Positions 10,663 through 23,565 of a stretch of 64,000 nt of DNA are shown piece after piece; the stretch's first letter is position 1; every line of letters begins with the position of its first letter. A program made the translations under genes and the position numbers. A model generated the notes under the pieces. It worked only from the letters and a program-made list of their open reading frames with translations. It had not been told where the DNA came from and made no database searches. Source of the stretch: Hordeum vulgare subsp. vulgare (Eukaryota > Streptophyta > Magnoliopsida > Poales > Poaceae); the NCBI RefSeq assembly GCF_904849725.1, contig NC_058518.1, positions 6,778,147 through 6,842,146 of the forward strand. The letters are read 5' to 3'.

Positions 10663-13600
10663 TGCAGTGTACACTCACAGACCATTTCCGAGCTGCACGG
10701 GTTTTGAGCAGGCAGGCAGGAGGCAGCTAGCCAGAACAGTAGGCTATGTTGTGACCCCACATGTAAGACACAGGGTTGCAAGAAGTGTATTCCCCAGGTG
10801 TATTTTTGCTAAGCCATTTAAGATTCTCTTGGGTCAGAAATGTTTGAGATGATACATTGCATATACAGATGCATACAAGTGACAATCCACATACAGTCCA
10901 TAAACTCAGGATGCCCTATTCTTCATGGAAATTCTCTGACAGCATGGTTCTGCCTGGGAGGATAATGAGATCGAGCTCTTGAGATATATTACCAAAAGGA
11001 CCGTGTTGCCGCATCTCTGCTGGTTCGTGTGGATGGGAAGTACAAGTTCCGGTATACTGTGGATGGAGGCAACAGAGCTGAAGGGCTGGCCTGTAGTTAT
11101 TTGGTGAGAGGACAAAATATTGGTCATACATTTGGCATAGGATGAAGGTTGCAACCATGAAATTTTCTTTTGCTTTTCTCCCATACTGACAATGACCAGA
11201 ATCGGCGCAAGGCAAGTTTAAGAGAAGCCAAGTCCAGTGTAGAGTTTCTTACCCTTTTTTCTTACACCTTTATATGGTCAGCCTGTCAGGCCAATGTCTC
11301 CTGATGAAACTTTGATAATGATGCCATTCGAGTTTTTGGTCATACTTTTGGCATAAGATGAAGGGTGCGGCTATGGGATTTTCTTTCGCCTTTTGCCTGC
11401 ACTGACAGTTGACCGTAATTGGCACAAGGCAAGTCTAAGAGAAGCCAAGTCTTGCGTAGAGTTTCTGTTTTTTCCCGTACACTTTCTTGTGGTCAGCCGG
11501 TCAGGCCAATGTCTCCTGATTAAAATTTGATATTGATGCCATTCAAGCCATTGTTGTAGAAGTAGAAATAACTGAAGAAATGGATTCTTTATAGTTCTCT
11601 CGGTTTGATGGACAAATGGAGTTAATGATTCATAATACCATTGCACAAAACCACCATGGCACGTAGATATGGAACCTATATGTTAGTATCTTTTTAGCCT
11701 TTGCTTTTTACAGCCTTTTTAGCTTTTAATTAGTGACTACCTGAGTGTCTACATGTGCTGAAGAAATAATTGAAACAAATGCAATCATGTGGCACACCAG
11801 TCTGGATAAATCTATGGCCTCAAAATTGACCTATAGTTGGTAAAAGCAATGGTACTTATAGAAAGAGCGAAACTGTAAATTGATCCAATGACAATTCACG
11901 GATATGGCAATTTTATGGTGACCATCGATGACAATGTTATGATATTTAGCAGACCAAGAAGGGTCTTCTTTAACTGAATGAATCAGTAAAAATTTAGAAG
12001 CAGCACAATCATGAACTGAACAGGTATGTACACAATCTTCATGGACATGGATGTTAATGTGTAGCCCTACTTTTCATCTTTCTTTCTTTGTTGTTGTTGC
12101 TGTTGTTTTTACTCTTCTTTGAATCGTATTTAGTTATGTGTGAAAGTGAGGACAAGAAAATATTCTAGGGTGTAATCTTTTGGATCCTGCTGTGTTTTAT
12201 GCTGAGGATGTGTTAATGTAAATGTGATGGCACTGGTTGATTTCTCCTTGGTCAATAGAACCTGATCATCTAGTTCTTCGACCACAAGTCTTCAGTGACC
12301 CAATCAGTGTAGGCCATGCTTGGTCAGTTAATCTTCAGACTCATGTCACTCGGATTGGCCCACATGAAACTTGGTCAAAGAACAATGGACTGTGGTCTGA
12401 CCTGTAGTTATCCTTTTCTATGGGGACATGTAGTTATCCTTTTTTATGGGGACCTGTAGTTTTTCTGGTGAGAACAAACTATTGTTCATACATTTGGCAT
12501 AGGATGAATGGTGCGGCCACAAGGTCTTTCCTCTGCCTTCTTCCTGCACTGGCGGTTGACCGGGCTTGGCACGAGACAGGTTTAACAGAACCCAAGTCTT
12601 GTCATAGAGTTTCTTTTTATTCTCGTGCGCCTTTCTTATGGTCAGCCGGTCGGATCAACATCTCCTGTTGAATTGTTCGATAATGCCATCTGAGCCATTG
12701 TTGTAGAAATAGCAAATAACTGAATACATGGATTTTTTTTTGTAGTTGTGTTACTTTGCTGGACAAATTTAATTGCTTATATGTAGTATCAGTGCAGTAA
12801 ACTACCATGAGACAGAGATATGCAACCTAAATGATATTTCTTTCGCCTTTCCTTTTTTACGTTTTTTTTTACTTATTGATCCAAGGAAATACAAAAGGCG
12901 AACCCAACCTTGCCACAAAATGTAGTGAAGACGGAATCCATGAGCATGGAAATGTCATGGTAGACAAAGGGTGGTGATTTAATTGGATTTAGCAGACTAC
13001 TATAAAAGCTTAGAAGTGACACAACCGCCAACAGAACAGAACAGAGGATCTTCCTTTAGGTGTTGCTTCTCTTCTGCCCTGAATCTTATTTGGTTATGTG
13101 TGCAATTGCAGTTAACAAACAGTGAGAAAATTGGTTGAGATCAAATGCTGCAACACCGACAGGCCGCAATACTACCCTTCCTGGTAAACCATTCTCCCAT
13201 GTTAAAAGAGTTGTCAGAACAGAGATTTGTGTGGAGAGCGTCCAGATTGAGGCGGAAGAGCTGCATCTCGCTTAGCAGTCACCTACAAAATATTGGTCAT
13301 GCACCTGGCATATGATGAAGGGTGCAGACTTGAGAGTTTCTTTTGCCCTTTTCCCGCACTGACAAGTTGACCTTAATTGGCACAAGGCAAGTTTAATACT
13401 CCCTCCGTTCCAAAATAAGTGTCTCAACCCTAATACAACTTTGTACTAATTTGTACTAAAGTTAGTACAAAGTTGAGATACTTATTTTGGGACGGAGGGA
13501 GTAGAAGACAAGTCTTGTGTAGAGTATCTTACTCTTTTTCTCTTAATATTTTTATGGTCAGCCGGTGAGGCCATTGTCTCCAAATGAAATTTTGATAATG

Positions 13601-14700
13601 CCATTTGAGCCATTGTTGTAGAAATATCAAATAACTGAAATACACAGATTCCTTGTTCGTTTTGTCGGTTTGCTGGACAAATAGAGTTAATGTTCCATAT
13701 ACCAGTGCAGTATAAACTACCATGAAACACGGTTATGGAACCTGAATGCTATACTTTTACGCTTTTGCTTTTATTACAATATTTTTTTTTAGCTTTTACA
13801 TTGAACGCATATGCCTTGCAGCAGAAATAATAAGAACAAATATTGTGGAATTTAGCTGATTAAGAAGGATCTTCTTTGACTGAAGGGGTCATGAACGGAA
13901 GAGGTATGCATAAAGCCTTCAGAGACACTGATGCGAGTGTAGTCCTCGTTTTCATCTTTTCTCTCTGTTGTTGTTACTGCTTTTCCTCTTCTTCGAATCA
14001 TATTTAGTCATGTGTGGAATGTTCTAGGGTGTAATATTTATATCCTGCTGTGTTTTATGCTGAGGGGGTGTAGGCGTAAATGTGATGGCACTGGTTTGTT
14101 TTATCCTTGGTCCTGGTCATCTAATTCTTCAGTCGAAATTCTTCAGCTTGGTGATCCATCCAATTCAGGCATGCTTGGTCAGTTAATCTCCAGACTCATG
14201 TCCCTTTGATTGGCCCACACGAAACTTGGTCAAAGAAGGATGGGCAGTAGTCTGACATGTAGTTATTCTGTTGAGAACAAATTATTGTTCATTACCTTTG
14301 CCATGAGGTCCTTTTGCATTTTTGCTGCACTGACAGTTGACCAGAATTGGCGCAAAGCAAGTTTAACTGAATCCAAGTCTTGCTTAGAGTTTCTTAACTC
14401 TTTCTCTTACACTTTCTAATGGTCGGCCGATCTGGCCAATGTCTCCTGATGAGTTTTTTGATAATGCCATTTGAGCCATTGTTGTAGAAATAGCAAATAA
14501 TCAAACACACAAACTCTTTGTACTAGTTTTACCAGATAGAGATTGCTAACCTGATAGTTTGCTGGGCAAATGGAGTTGATGATTCATCATACCAGTGCAC
14601 TAAATAAACTACCATGGTATTCCCGCAAAGGAATAAACCCTACCATGGTACACCGATATGGATTACCTTTTTAGCCTCTTTCCTTTTTTACAGCTTTTAT
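10663..14700. repeat. PPR 3' region with five diverged copies of one non-coding repeat
   Basis: A block beginning 'CATACATTTGGCATAGGATG', continuing through 'GTTGACCAGAATTGGCGCAA' and 'GTTTAA.AGAA.CCAAGTCTTG' to 'GGTCAGCCGGTCAGGCCAAT' and 'GCCATTGTTGTAGAAATA', recurs at about 11125-11320, 11335-11690, 12485-12850, 13290-13780 and 14285-14650. Other parts of the larger unit ('GCTGTGTTTTATGCTGAGG', near 12190 and 14050) also repeat, so the amplified unit is roughly 0.8-1.8 kb. No coding potential is evident. The first part (10663-10900) is probably the PPR 3' UTR. Confidence 0.65.
13399..13501. mobile_element. Stowaway MITE (Tc1/Mariner)
   Basis: 103 bp with terminal inverted repeats CTCCCTCCGTTCC / GGACGGAGGGAG and TA duplications at 13397-13398 and 13502-13503. 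The whole sequence folds into a hairpin. It is inserted in the fourth copy of the repeat that follows the PPR gene. Confidence 0.92.
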
Positions 14701-14944
14701 ATTGACTAGCTGAATGGCCATGTTGTTGCAGAAATCTCAACTTTGTACTAACTTTAGTGATAATTAGAGAGCAACCTAATATGTTGTATGTTCTTAAAAC
14801 CTTAGTGATAATTAGAGAGCAACCTTGGGCTTCTTTCTTGTTTTTATCAATCCATATGTAGTAGCATTTGCCAAAAATAAAATAAAATGTTGCTGTATTT
14901 AGGCCTGTTCAGTAAATAGGGCCCACTACTAATTTTTTTACAAG
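14700..14944. other. Unassigned spacer with a short local duplication
   Basis: 'TTAGTGATAATTAGAGAGCA' occurs twice (near 14755 and 14803), the first copy next to a fragment resembling the middle of a Stowaway MITE. Nothing else is recognised. Confidence 0.4.
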
Positions 14945-15144
14945 AAAAGTATATATTTCCCCATCAAATGTGGCTCTTGGCATCAAATACCCCACTCAAC
15001 TCCAAAACATGTTTTTTATGCCCCTAAAATCTGGCAAACCGGATAAACCGGTTTGCTACATTTTAAGGGCCTAAAGATCCTGTTTCAAGTTGAGGGGGTA
15101 TTTGATGCCAATAACCACATTTTGAGGGGAAAATCTATACTTTT
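14945..15144. mobile_element. Fold-back MITE of about 200 bp
   Basis: The left arm starts AAAAGTATATATTTCCCC and the right arm ends GGGGAAAATCTATACTTTT. The arms pair along nearly their whole length, through 'TGGCATCAAATACCCC' and meeting around 'AAACCGGATAAACCGGTTT'. No clear target duplication was identified, so the superfamily is open. Confidence 0.7.
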
Positions 15145-15156
15145 TTTTCAGCGGTA

Positions 15157-15850
15157 CTAGCAAACATGAATGTGCGCTGCAACGGGAGATGAAAAAATTA
15201 CAGGTTAGTCAAACGAGTATGACTCAATACCCCGACATATGAGCGTCCTTTGTTCTAACACCATGGCTCATCATGTTGCCACCTATCTTTCTTTCCACCC
15301 TCGGTGATGATGGACGCGATGTCTACGTGATTGCAATGCATTCGGCATGGTAAATCCCAAGGCAATGAGCTTGCCATTACCCGAGACACACATCATTGTG
15401 ACATTGTGACGCTCGAGGGAATGTTTAAAACTTTATAAAGAAATACCAACTCCACAAACTACCCCCAACGCTTAGACTAAAAAAGACTTTCCAAAAACTA
15501 ATTGAATCCTTGACATAAAAGACTTTTTAATTGGCAAACAGTTTTTTGAATCGACAAACATTTTTCTAAATTCGGCCATTTTTTTAAAAATTCATGAACA
15601 TTTGTCTTGTTTAGACAAACATTTTTTGAAGTATTCATTTTTTGACCCAGCAAACATTTCTTGAATCGATCAACTTCTCAAAAACTGGGGAACAAAAATT
15701 GAAATTCGCAAACAATTTTTTTGAATATTTTATAAAATTTCATGAACATGTTTTTCAGATTCACGAATATATTTTGAATAGAAGATCAATTATTCAAAAT
15801 CATGAGCCAGCGTTTCAGCATTGTATAACCTTTTAGCATGCTGCGATAGC
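15157..15850 (-). mobile_element. Helitron-like element, 3' terminus at 15157
   Basis: On the minus strand the sequence ends CCCGTTGCAGCGCACATTCATGTTTGCTAG followed by T when pieced from two short parts: a GC-rich, partly palindromic CCCGTTGCAGCGCAC and a terminal GTTTGCTAG. A subterminal hairpin, a CTAG end and insertion between A and T are Helitron hallmarks. The following roughly 700 bp are homologous to 38006-38750, which starts the same way. The 5' TC end was not located and no Rep/helicase is present, so it would be non-autonomous. Confidence 0.5.
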
Positions 15851-17390
15851 GCGTCTGCTGGAGAGGCTCTTATGCACAATACTATGTGACATCTCACGAA
15901 AATCCAACAACCCCTGCATGCCCCATTTTAATTTTTGCATAGGAAGACATGATTTTATTCTATTCTCCCTGATTATTTTGTTCAGGTGTGTACTGAAAAT
16001 TGTGGTGCGCATCGTGTTTGTGAATTAGATGAAGGCTATCGTTATGAAGCCAAATGTCGGGTCAAAAGGTGATTGAAATATAAATGTGTACTCCAAATGT
16101 ACATGCATGCTTATTTTATTGGAGTTTCGTTTCGTAGGAACTTAGTTTGTTGTTGTGCTTTATTCATGCGCATTTTTCTACACTCGGTTCATAATCTTAC
16201 TTATATTGTTGCATATTATAATTCAGTTTAACTGGTCAACACTACTTTTTCATCCTAAGGTCTGGGGGTCATGTCCATACAGATGTAATAGCTCGGTTTG
16301 TGAAGGTAGAAACGAGGCTAATTTCATACGCTCAATCATACAATGATTTGGGACTTCGGTGAACCTATCATTGACACGTGAGCTAAAAATTAAAAGTCAT
16401 GAATTACCGTGTCATTGGCGCCGTCTGACATATTTAATTCTAATAATGTGAAGGAACTTTCCATGAAATAGCATAATCTAGAGTGGTCTACGTATACAAG
16501 CTACGGGATCCACATCCACCATCCGCATACAACAAACACATATTTATTCAAAATTAGACACACATTGAACAAAAATATATCATATGGCGCGATGGTCTCC
16601 ACGCGTATTGCTTGCGCCATCACCCCACGTATACGAGGCATCTACCTTGATGTCATCAAAATGGCGTTAGTGTCTCTCAAAGATGTTTGATGTATCCTAG
16701 GCATAAACTCTATCCGGAGAATAATAATAATATGAACTTAGTTTGTTAGAAGGTGATCAAAATATATATGCGTACTCCCAATGTAGATGCATGCTTATTT
16801 TATTCACGTTTCTTTTCATAGGAACTTAGTTTGTTGTTGTGCTTTATTCATGAGCGTTTGTGTACACTCAGTCCATACTCTAACTTGTATTGTTGCATGT
16901 TATAATTCAGTTCAAATGGTCAACAATATTCTTTCATCATAAGGTCAGGCGGTCATGCCCATATAGATGGAATAGCTCGGTTTGTGAAGGTAGAACGGAG
17001 GCTAATTTTAACCGCTGAACCTTACAATGATTTGGTACTTCGGTGAATTATTCAAAATCAGCTAAAGATTATAAGCCATGAAGTGCCGTGTCATTGGCGC
17101 TGTCCGGCATATTTAATTCTAACAATAATGTGAAGCAACTTTCCATGTAATAGCATAATATCAAGTTGTCTACGCATGCAAGCTAGGGGGTCGACATCTA
17201 CCATCCACATACAACAAACGCTTAATTATTCAAAATCAAATACACATTGAACAAACATATATCATGTGGCATCAAAGTCTCCACGCGTAATGCTTGCACC
17301 ATCACCCCACGTATACAAGACATATGTTATGATGTCATCAAAAGGCCTCTATCAAAGATCTTTGATCTACCGATGGCATAACCTCCTTCT

Positions 17391-17430
17391 TAATAATAAT
17401 AATAATAATAACAATAACAATAATAATAAC

Positions 17431-17501
<71 letters not shown>
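17391..17501. repeat. (AAT)n microsatellite
   Basis: About 37 AAT/ATA units with two or three AAC variants. An apparent poly-Asn frame here is only this tract. Confidence 0.95.
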
Positions 17502-17519
17502 GAGTAAAATACATCGGAG

Positions 17520-17650
17520 GTCCTAAAAATATTTCAGGTGTGTCAAGTAGGTCCTAAAACTTTGAAATCATTCATCACGGGTTCTATATGTTCATTTTAG
17601 CCGTGACTTATAGAACCTACTTGACACACTTGGAATACTTTTAGGACTAC
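17520..17650. mobile_element. Short fold-back element
   Basis: The arms 'GGTCCTAAAAATATTTCAGG' and, further in, 'TGTGTCAAGTAGGTCCTA' pair with the right arm 'TAGAACCTACTTGACACAC', which is followed by 'TACTTTTAGGAC'. It is 130 bp, MITE-like; no target duplication was fixed. Confidence 0.55.
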
Positions 17651-18381
17651 AGTTAACGATTTACACACACTGAGGATCCGTGGTGAACGGCTTCAAACTT
17701 TTATTCACGCGCTTTATGCACACTCAGTTCATACTCCATACTTATATGTTTGCTTATTATAATTCAGTTCATCCGATCAACACTATTTTTTTTATCATAA
17801 GGTTAGGAGTCTTGCGCATATATGAATATAATAGCTTGATTGGTGAAGACTGAACCAAAGCTAACTTCAACCGCTCGATCTTACAATGGTTGACAGTTTG
17901 GTGAATCTATCATCGGTACATCAGCCAAAGACTACAAGCCACGAAGTGCCGTGTCAACATATTCAATTCTAACAATGTGAATCAACTTTCCTCGGAGTAG
18001 CATAATCTATAGTTTTATACCTATGCGAGTTAGGGGGTCGACATCCACCATCTACATACAACAAATGCTTATTCATTTAATCAAATACACATTGAAAGAA
18101 AATATATCATTTGACGCGATTGTCTCCGCGTGCGGACCATCACTTTGATGTATCCTTTGGCATTCTCTGTGATGTTATCAATGTCTGTCACATATCTTCG
18201 ATGTCTTCTAGGCATAGCCTCCTTTTTTAGAAGAAAAAAAGATCTTTGGGGTATGTTACAGATTCTACGCCAGCTACATGGTGGAGTCATTTTTTAACAT
18301 ATAATCGATACTCGAGGAATTTGCCCATAGTGAACACGAAGCTCCACAGGATCACTTGTGCACAATACTATCTAAGAGTGA

Positions 18382-18792
18382 ATTCCACTTTTTACCCTGC
18401 AGTTGTACATTTGTGACACTAATTACCCTACCGAGTGAAAATTCATCTAGAATAACCCTTTTGGAAGCTTTGAATCCTTGTTTTCTGAAGTGTGTTCATC
18501 ATGCAAGTGTGAGATGACGCCCGAGGTCCAAATATATGTGGACGATGACAAGGAATGGAACAAATGGATAAGAGAAGTCTCGACATGATCGTCAATGATG
18601 CCTTCCAATCTTTACAGATTTTTTTATGAATCATTGCTGCAACATGACGATCCTATCTAACATAAACAAGGGAAGTGCAAAATCGGGGAAAAACCATGCT
18701 AATAATTTCCAAAATCTGATATTTCTATGAAAGTTCCACTAAGTGGGGTAATATATGTCAAAAATTTACAACTACAGGGTAAAAAGTGGAAT
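18382..18792. mobile_element. Fold-back transposon of about 410 bp
   Basis: The terminal arms ATTCCACTTTTTACCCTGCA and its counterpart ending 'CAGGGTAAAAAGTGGAAT' form an inverted repeat of about 60 bp around unrelated internal DNA. It lies within the junction of 683-bp repeat copies and is absent from the equivalent place in copy 1 (15880-15910), so it is a later insertion. Confidence 0.65.
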
Positions 18793-19113
18793 CCAAACAG
18801 CCAATGCATATCCCATTTTTCAATTTTTGCATAGGAAGAACTGCTTTTATTCTATTATTTCCGGTGATTCTGTTTGAGTGTCTGTTAAAAATAGTGGTGC
18901 GCACCGTGTTTGTGAATTAGGTGAAGCCTATTCTTCCGAAACCAAATGTTGCGTTAGAAGGTGATCAAAACATAAATGTGTACTACCAATGTGCATGCAT
19001 GTTTATTTTATGCGAATTTCTTTCCAGAGAAGCTTGGTTTGCTGTTGTGTGCTTTATCCATGCACGTTATTTTTGCGAGAAAACTTACAATCTATTTCTC
19101 AAACATCAAAGTA

Positions 19114-19333
19114 CACTAGTAGAAAAAGGGCCTTTTGTCCCGGTTCGTAAGGGCCTTCTGTCCCGGTTTTGGAACCGGGACTAAAAGGTCGTTACTAATG
19201 CCCTTGGTCTTTAGTCCCGGTTCTTGCACGAACCGAGACAGATGGGCCTCCACGTGGCCGGTGCGGCGAGCCCGGACAGGGGGGCCTTTAGTCCCGGTTG
19301 GTGACACCAACCGGGACCAAAAGGCATCCACGC
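19114..19333. repeat. Left subterminal hairpin repeats of CACTA B
   Basis: Inverted pairs such as 'TTTAGTCCCGGTTGGTG' with 'CACCAACCGGGACCAAAAG', starting directly inside the terminal repeat. A run of 16 G lies just beyond (19366-19381). Confidence 0.85.
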
Positions 19334-19739
19334 GTCAGCATTTCAGGTGATGGGTTTTTTTTGAGGGGGGGGGGGGGGGGGTTTAGGGGTTTTGGGGGGT
19401 TAATTTAGGTGTTTCATATATTGTGTTAGCTAGCTAATTAATAGAGAGAAGTGTCATCTCTTATCTCCGTGCTTGGTCGACGCTGCATACTATACGTATA
19501 GAGAGGACTAGACACGGTAGCTAGTAAGCAAATGAAGGAAACAGAAGATCGTCATGAACATATGCATACAAAGAGAAGTGATATCGACCACCTCGCCTTC
19601 TCTGAGAGATTGGTCGAACAACAAGTTCTCGTATATCTATCCGACACTACTGGCTACATATATACAATATAATTATCTCTTATAATATAATCTCCTAATT
19701 AAAATTCAACTCGTTAGGGTTCACATGGTATTCTCCGTC

Positions 19740-22700
19740 TTAAGCGACCACGTGGTCAAGAAAGAATGCCGCCAATTCCTCTTGAATTCCTCGCATACGA
19801 TCTGCTGGTAGGAGTTCATTGCGCATCCGATATATCTAATTTGAAGAAGGGGGTCAATACATATATATGAATAAATGAAACTGAACACAAATGATGGTAA
19901 TAAAATAAAATTGTGAATATTATTATTTACGCACGTCATATTGTTTGTCAGAGTAGCCCCGCTCACAGGTCACGTGGCGGATGGACTCGCAAATGTAGTA
20001 TCCACAGTAATCATTCCCTGGTTCCTGCCACAACCACTTTACAGGAAATAGAGGTCAATCAAACTGATAGTTAGCAAGCATGCTAAATGGTATTGATGAA
20101 ACTAGCGCTTGAATCACTAGGAGACGCATGGAACATGCTACTATAGTACTTACTTTCGGGTGTCTAAATTGCAGCTTCTTCGGCAGTCCCGGAGTTTTTG
20201 CGGTGAATTTTTTCCAAACCCTGTCAGACAAAGAAAACAATTACTTGATATCAGGAAATGAACAAAGTTGCCGATATGGTGCAATAATGATCGATTTAAC
20301 TTACTTCTCTAGAATTTCAATCATGTCCGCATACTCGTTGGGATCTTTTCGTCTTGAGTCTAAGACGGTTAGTAGTCCCTGCTCAAGCTTAATCTCTAGG
20401 AGAATATAGTGGAAGCTGCACACGCATGCATAACTCATCAATTACATTACTATAACCTTGACTAATAAGGGAAACCGAATATGCACAAGACAGTAACACT
20501 CACTGGAATTCGTAAGGGAAGAGTATTATAGCTTTGTTTTGATTCAATACAAACGATTGTAGCAGGTTGGCCTCGGTATCTTTGGCCTGAGATTTAATCA
20601 TAAATGCATCTACGAGATTTGTGTTAATGAACCCAATATCACCGATTTGTCTTTTCTTTAATTCGACGATCTTCAATCTGCATATAATATAGCGAGGATA
20701 ATTAAAAATACATGCAATGAAAGAGCTCACCTATATATAAAGACTTAATGACAGAAGTAGTACTAGTTACAGGTAGTAGCAAGTGATCATTAATTTATCG
20801 AGGGCCTTTAGATTGAAAAACGGGAAGAACTCCTCAAATGGAACCATCAACAGTTCAAGTCCAACGAGGTCATGCTCCTTTCTAACTCCCAGCGTCAAAA
20901 TATTACTCCCCCTAGACTCTTTGGAAGTTTTCATGTACCAATCATGGAATCTTCGCATCATCGTTGTTAGGGATCTTTCATCTTTGACGAGAGGCTTCCC
21001 GTACACGTATTTGTGTTCGTCCACCTCCAATAAATCAAAATGTGCATCATCGGGCAGGTAATCTACAGGATTGGTACCGGGCAACAAGATCCCCGGATGA
21101 TTAGCGACGATATCGCTAGACACCTTGAGCGGGGGGAACGATTGGTTCGCTTGTTCGCCGAGCTGGACAACTTTTTTCCCAGCTCGTCGTTCTGCTAACC
21201 TTTGATCACTGACAGTACTTCCCGACCGCTGCGCTTCGATAAATGACTTTGTAACAATGCGCTCATAGTTGCCTTTCGTCGGAGACTTTGGTGGTTTCTT
21301 CAGGGCATCCAGAGTACGCTTTGCTTTTACCGGATCTATCTTCTCCTCCGGAGGTGGATGTTTTTTTGCTTTCACCCCTTCAAAGAAGGTCTTCACTTCG
21401 GCTTCCACGATCTTCGTGATTTCCTCCTAGCTCCTCTCGTATGATAACTTCTCTGGAGTCTTCAGAGAAGGACCGTATCTGTATTGCCTGCCTCTGGCTG
21501 TACTGCTAGACGCCGGAGCAGACGGAGCGGCTGCGGCTGTCTTTCCTTTCTTACGAGGCGAAGCAGAAGGACGACGCGCCGGAGGAGCCGGTGCGGCGGC
21601 GGGTCTCTTTCGCCCTTGTTGACGAGGCGGAGAAGGAGGAGACAGCTGGCTGCTCGGGTGCGCCGGTGCAGGCGGAGAAGGAGGCGGAGTGCCGCCATGC
21701 GCCGGAGAAGGAGGTTGAGTGCCCTGATCACTCGCCGGAGGAGGCGGAGTGTCCTGTCTCGCCGGAGGAGGAGGAGGAGGCGGAGGCGTCCAGTTCGGAA
21801 GCTTGCTGAGCTGCTTCCGCCATAGGCATGTAGTCTTCAGAGAAGAACCCAGCCGAATCTCCCCTTCACCCGTAGGGTGGTCAAGCTCAAGGTCCTCAAA
21901 TCCGTCCGTTATTTGATCCACCATCACCTTAGCATATCCTTCTGGAATCGGCTGGCCGTGGTAGGTTGAGCCAGGTTCATTAGGGAAAACAGAGCCAACA
22001 ACCGCCTTGACTTTGAATGTCATCCATCGCGTCATAAGGTGGCAATGTTGAGACTCTGTGATAGCATCCACGGGGTAGCCCGTGAAGACAGGCTCCAGAT
22101 GCTGAGTCTGCTCGGTGGAAGCCATGCTGCTTCTCCGCTGAGATGGCGGGGTAGCTTCAGGGGAAGCTTCGGCAGGTCGTTTGCTGCGATCTGCTTCTCG
22201 TTCCTCTAGCCCTTGTACCCTTTCATGCAGCGCCTGCAGTTGGCTATGCTCCACTTTCTTCCTCCTCTCCTGGGTTTTCTAACCCCCTGCGTCCGGAAAC
22301 CCAGCGTTCCACGGAAGGGAGCCTGGCGTGCCTCGTGTCTGTCCAGGGTGCTCAGGATTCCCGAGGGCCATTGTCAGCTCGTCCTTCTCTCTGTCTGGAA
22401 CGAACGTCCCTTCCTGTGCTGCGGCGATATAGTGCCGAAGCTTCGTGACGGGTATTCGCAGTTGCTCTTCCGTCCAAACGCACTTCCTTGATACAGGGTC
22501 CAAGGTTCCGCCAACCCCGAAGAACCAAGTCCGGCAACGGTTTGTCCATCTCAATGTCTCTGATTCGACCCCTTTAGCAATCAGGTCATTCTCAGCCTTC
22601 TCCCACAAAGGTCGGGCTTTGAGGTAACCACCTGACCCCGTGCGATGGTGATGCTTCTTCTTCGCAGCATTTTTCTTGTTTGTCGCTGACATCTTCTTAC

Positions 22701-23565
22701 TCTTTTCCGATGTCTTATGGGCCACAAATGCGGGCCACTGATCTCTTATCTTCTCAAACCGGCTAGTGAATTCTGGTGTCTCTTCTTTGTCGACAAACGT
22801 TTTCAGCTCATTCTTCCACCTCCTGAATAGTTTTGCCATCTTCTTAAGAGCATGAGACTTGATCAATTGCTCTATAACTAGCTTTTCCGGATCCTCCTCT
22901 GGCGGTAAGGTGAAAATTGCCTTAAGCGTTGTCCAAAAATCTTCTTTCTGCATATCGGAGACATAAGACGTCGGCACCTCAGGGTCTTCCTTCTTTGGCT
23001 TTAACCATTGCTGGATACTGATCGAGATCTTGTCCCTAACAAGAACCCCGCACTGAGCACGAAATGCAACCCTTGTCCGGATGGGTTCAATCGGCTTGCC
23101 ATCGGGCGCGATTGCTGTGATCTCAAACCTTTCATCCGAGCGCAACTTTTCTTCGGGCCTCGTTTCTTTACCGAAGTTGAGCTCGATCCGGAAGGCTAGA
23201 GAAAAAAGAAGAAAGACGAGAGTTAATTAATATGTGTACATATGAAAACAATGAATGCATCAATTAACTAGTCAGCACGGGCTTAACTAATATATATATA
23301 CCTGGCCGGACTCGGTTCGGTCACCGGAGCCGTCATCACAGTCTCCTTCTTGTACCTCCATTGGGTCACCGGAGCCATCATGAACATAGCCCTCTTCTTG
23401 TATTGGCATTAATGGGTCACCGGAGCCATCATGAGCATAGCCCTCTTCTTCACCCGGTCCTTCCTGACCATCGGTGTCGTAGAGAAACGACACAATGACA
23501 TCACTTTCTTGTGCGATTATCTCCCCCAACATCGCTTCTGATGCTTCGTCTCGGGAGGGATCCAT
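19740..23565 (-). pseudogene. CACTA B gene: Transposase_24-like / DUF8039-like / Ulp1 protease protein, damaged
   Basis: Seven exons are recognisable: 23565-23302, 23195-20771, 20677-20504, 20415-20305, 20220-20154, 20036-19935, 19835-19740. All six introns keep GT-AG and matching phases. Exon 1 carries acidic direct repeats (EEGYVHDGSGDP type). Exon 2 holds a Transposase_24-like region (CGVLVRDKISISIQQW, LKKMAKLFRRWKNEL), a DUF8039-like part around 21960-22080 and a long Pro/Ala-rich linker with a KR-rich patch. Exons 3-7 encode a full Ulp1/C48 domain: FHYILL (catalytic His), VLDSRRKD (Asp) and YCGYYICES (Cys). Lesions: one base is missing from exon 2 near 23147, and in-frame TAG codons lie at 22281-22279 and 21429-21427. 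All Ulp1 catalytic residues survive. Compare the copy in element C (46100-49854). Confidence 0.82.

Larger units (their letters stand above)
15851..19113. repeat. 683-bp tandem repeat, three copies plus a partial fourth, with nested insertions
   Basis: The segment containing 'ATGCATGCTTATTTTATT', 'CTTTATTCATG', 'TATAATTCAGTT' and 'CACATTGAACAAA' recurs starting near 16010, 16740 and 17690, with a partial fourth copy at about 18830-19113. Spacing of homologous points is 683 bp between copies 1 and 2. It is longer between 2 and 3 because an (AAT)n tract and a fold-back element lie in between, and again before copy 4 because of the 18382-18792 element. Short frames here are not conserved between copies, so I see no gene. 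Confidence 0.7.

Noticed and set aside
17266..17526. Poly-asparagine frame
   Set aside because: Translation of the (AAT)n microsatellite.
19116..19350. Small frames at the left end of CACTA B
   Set aside because: Translations of the subterminal hairpin repeats.
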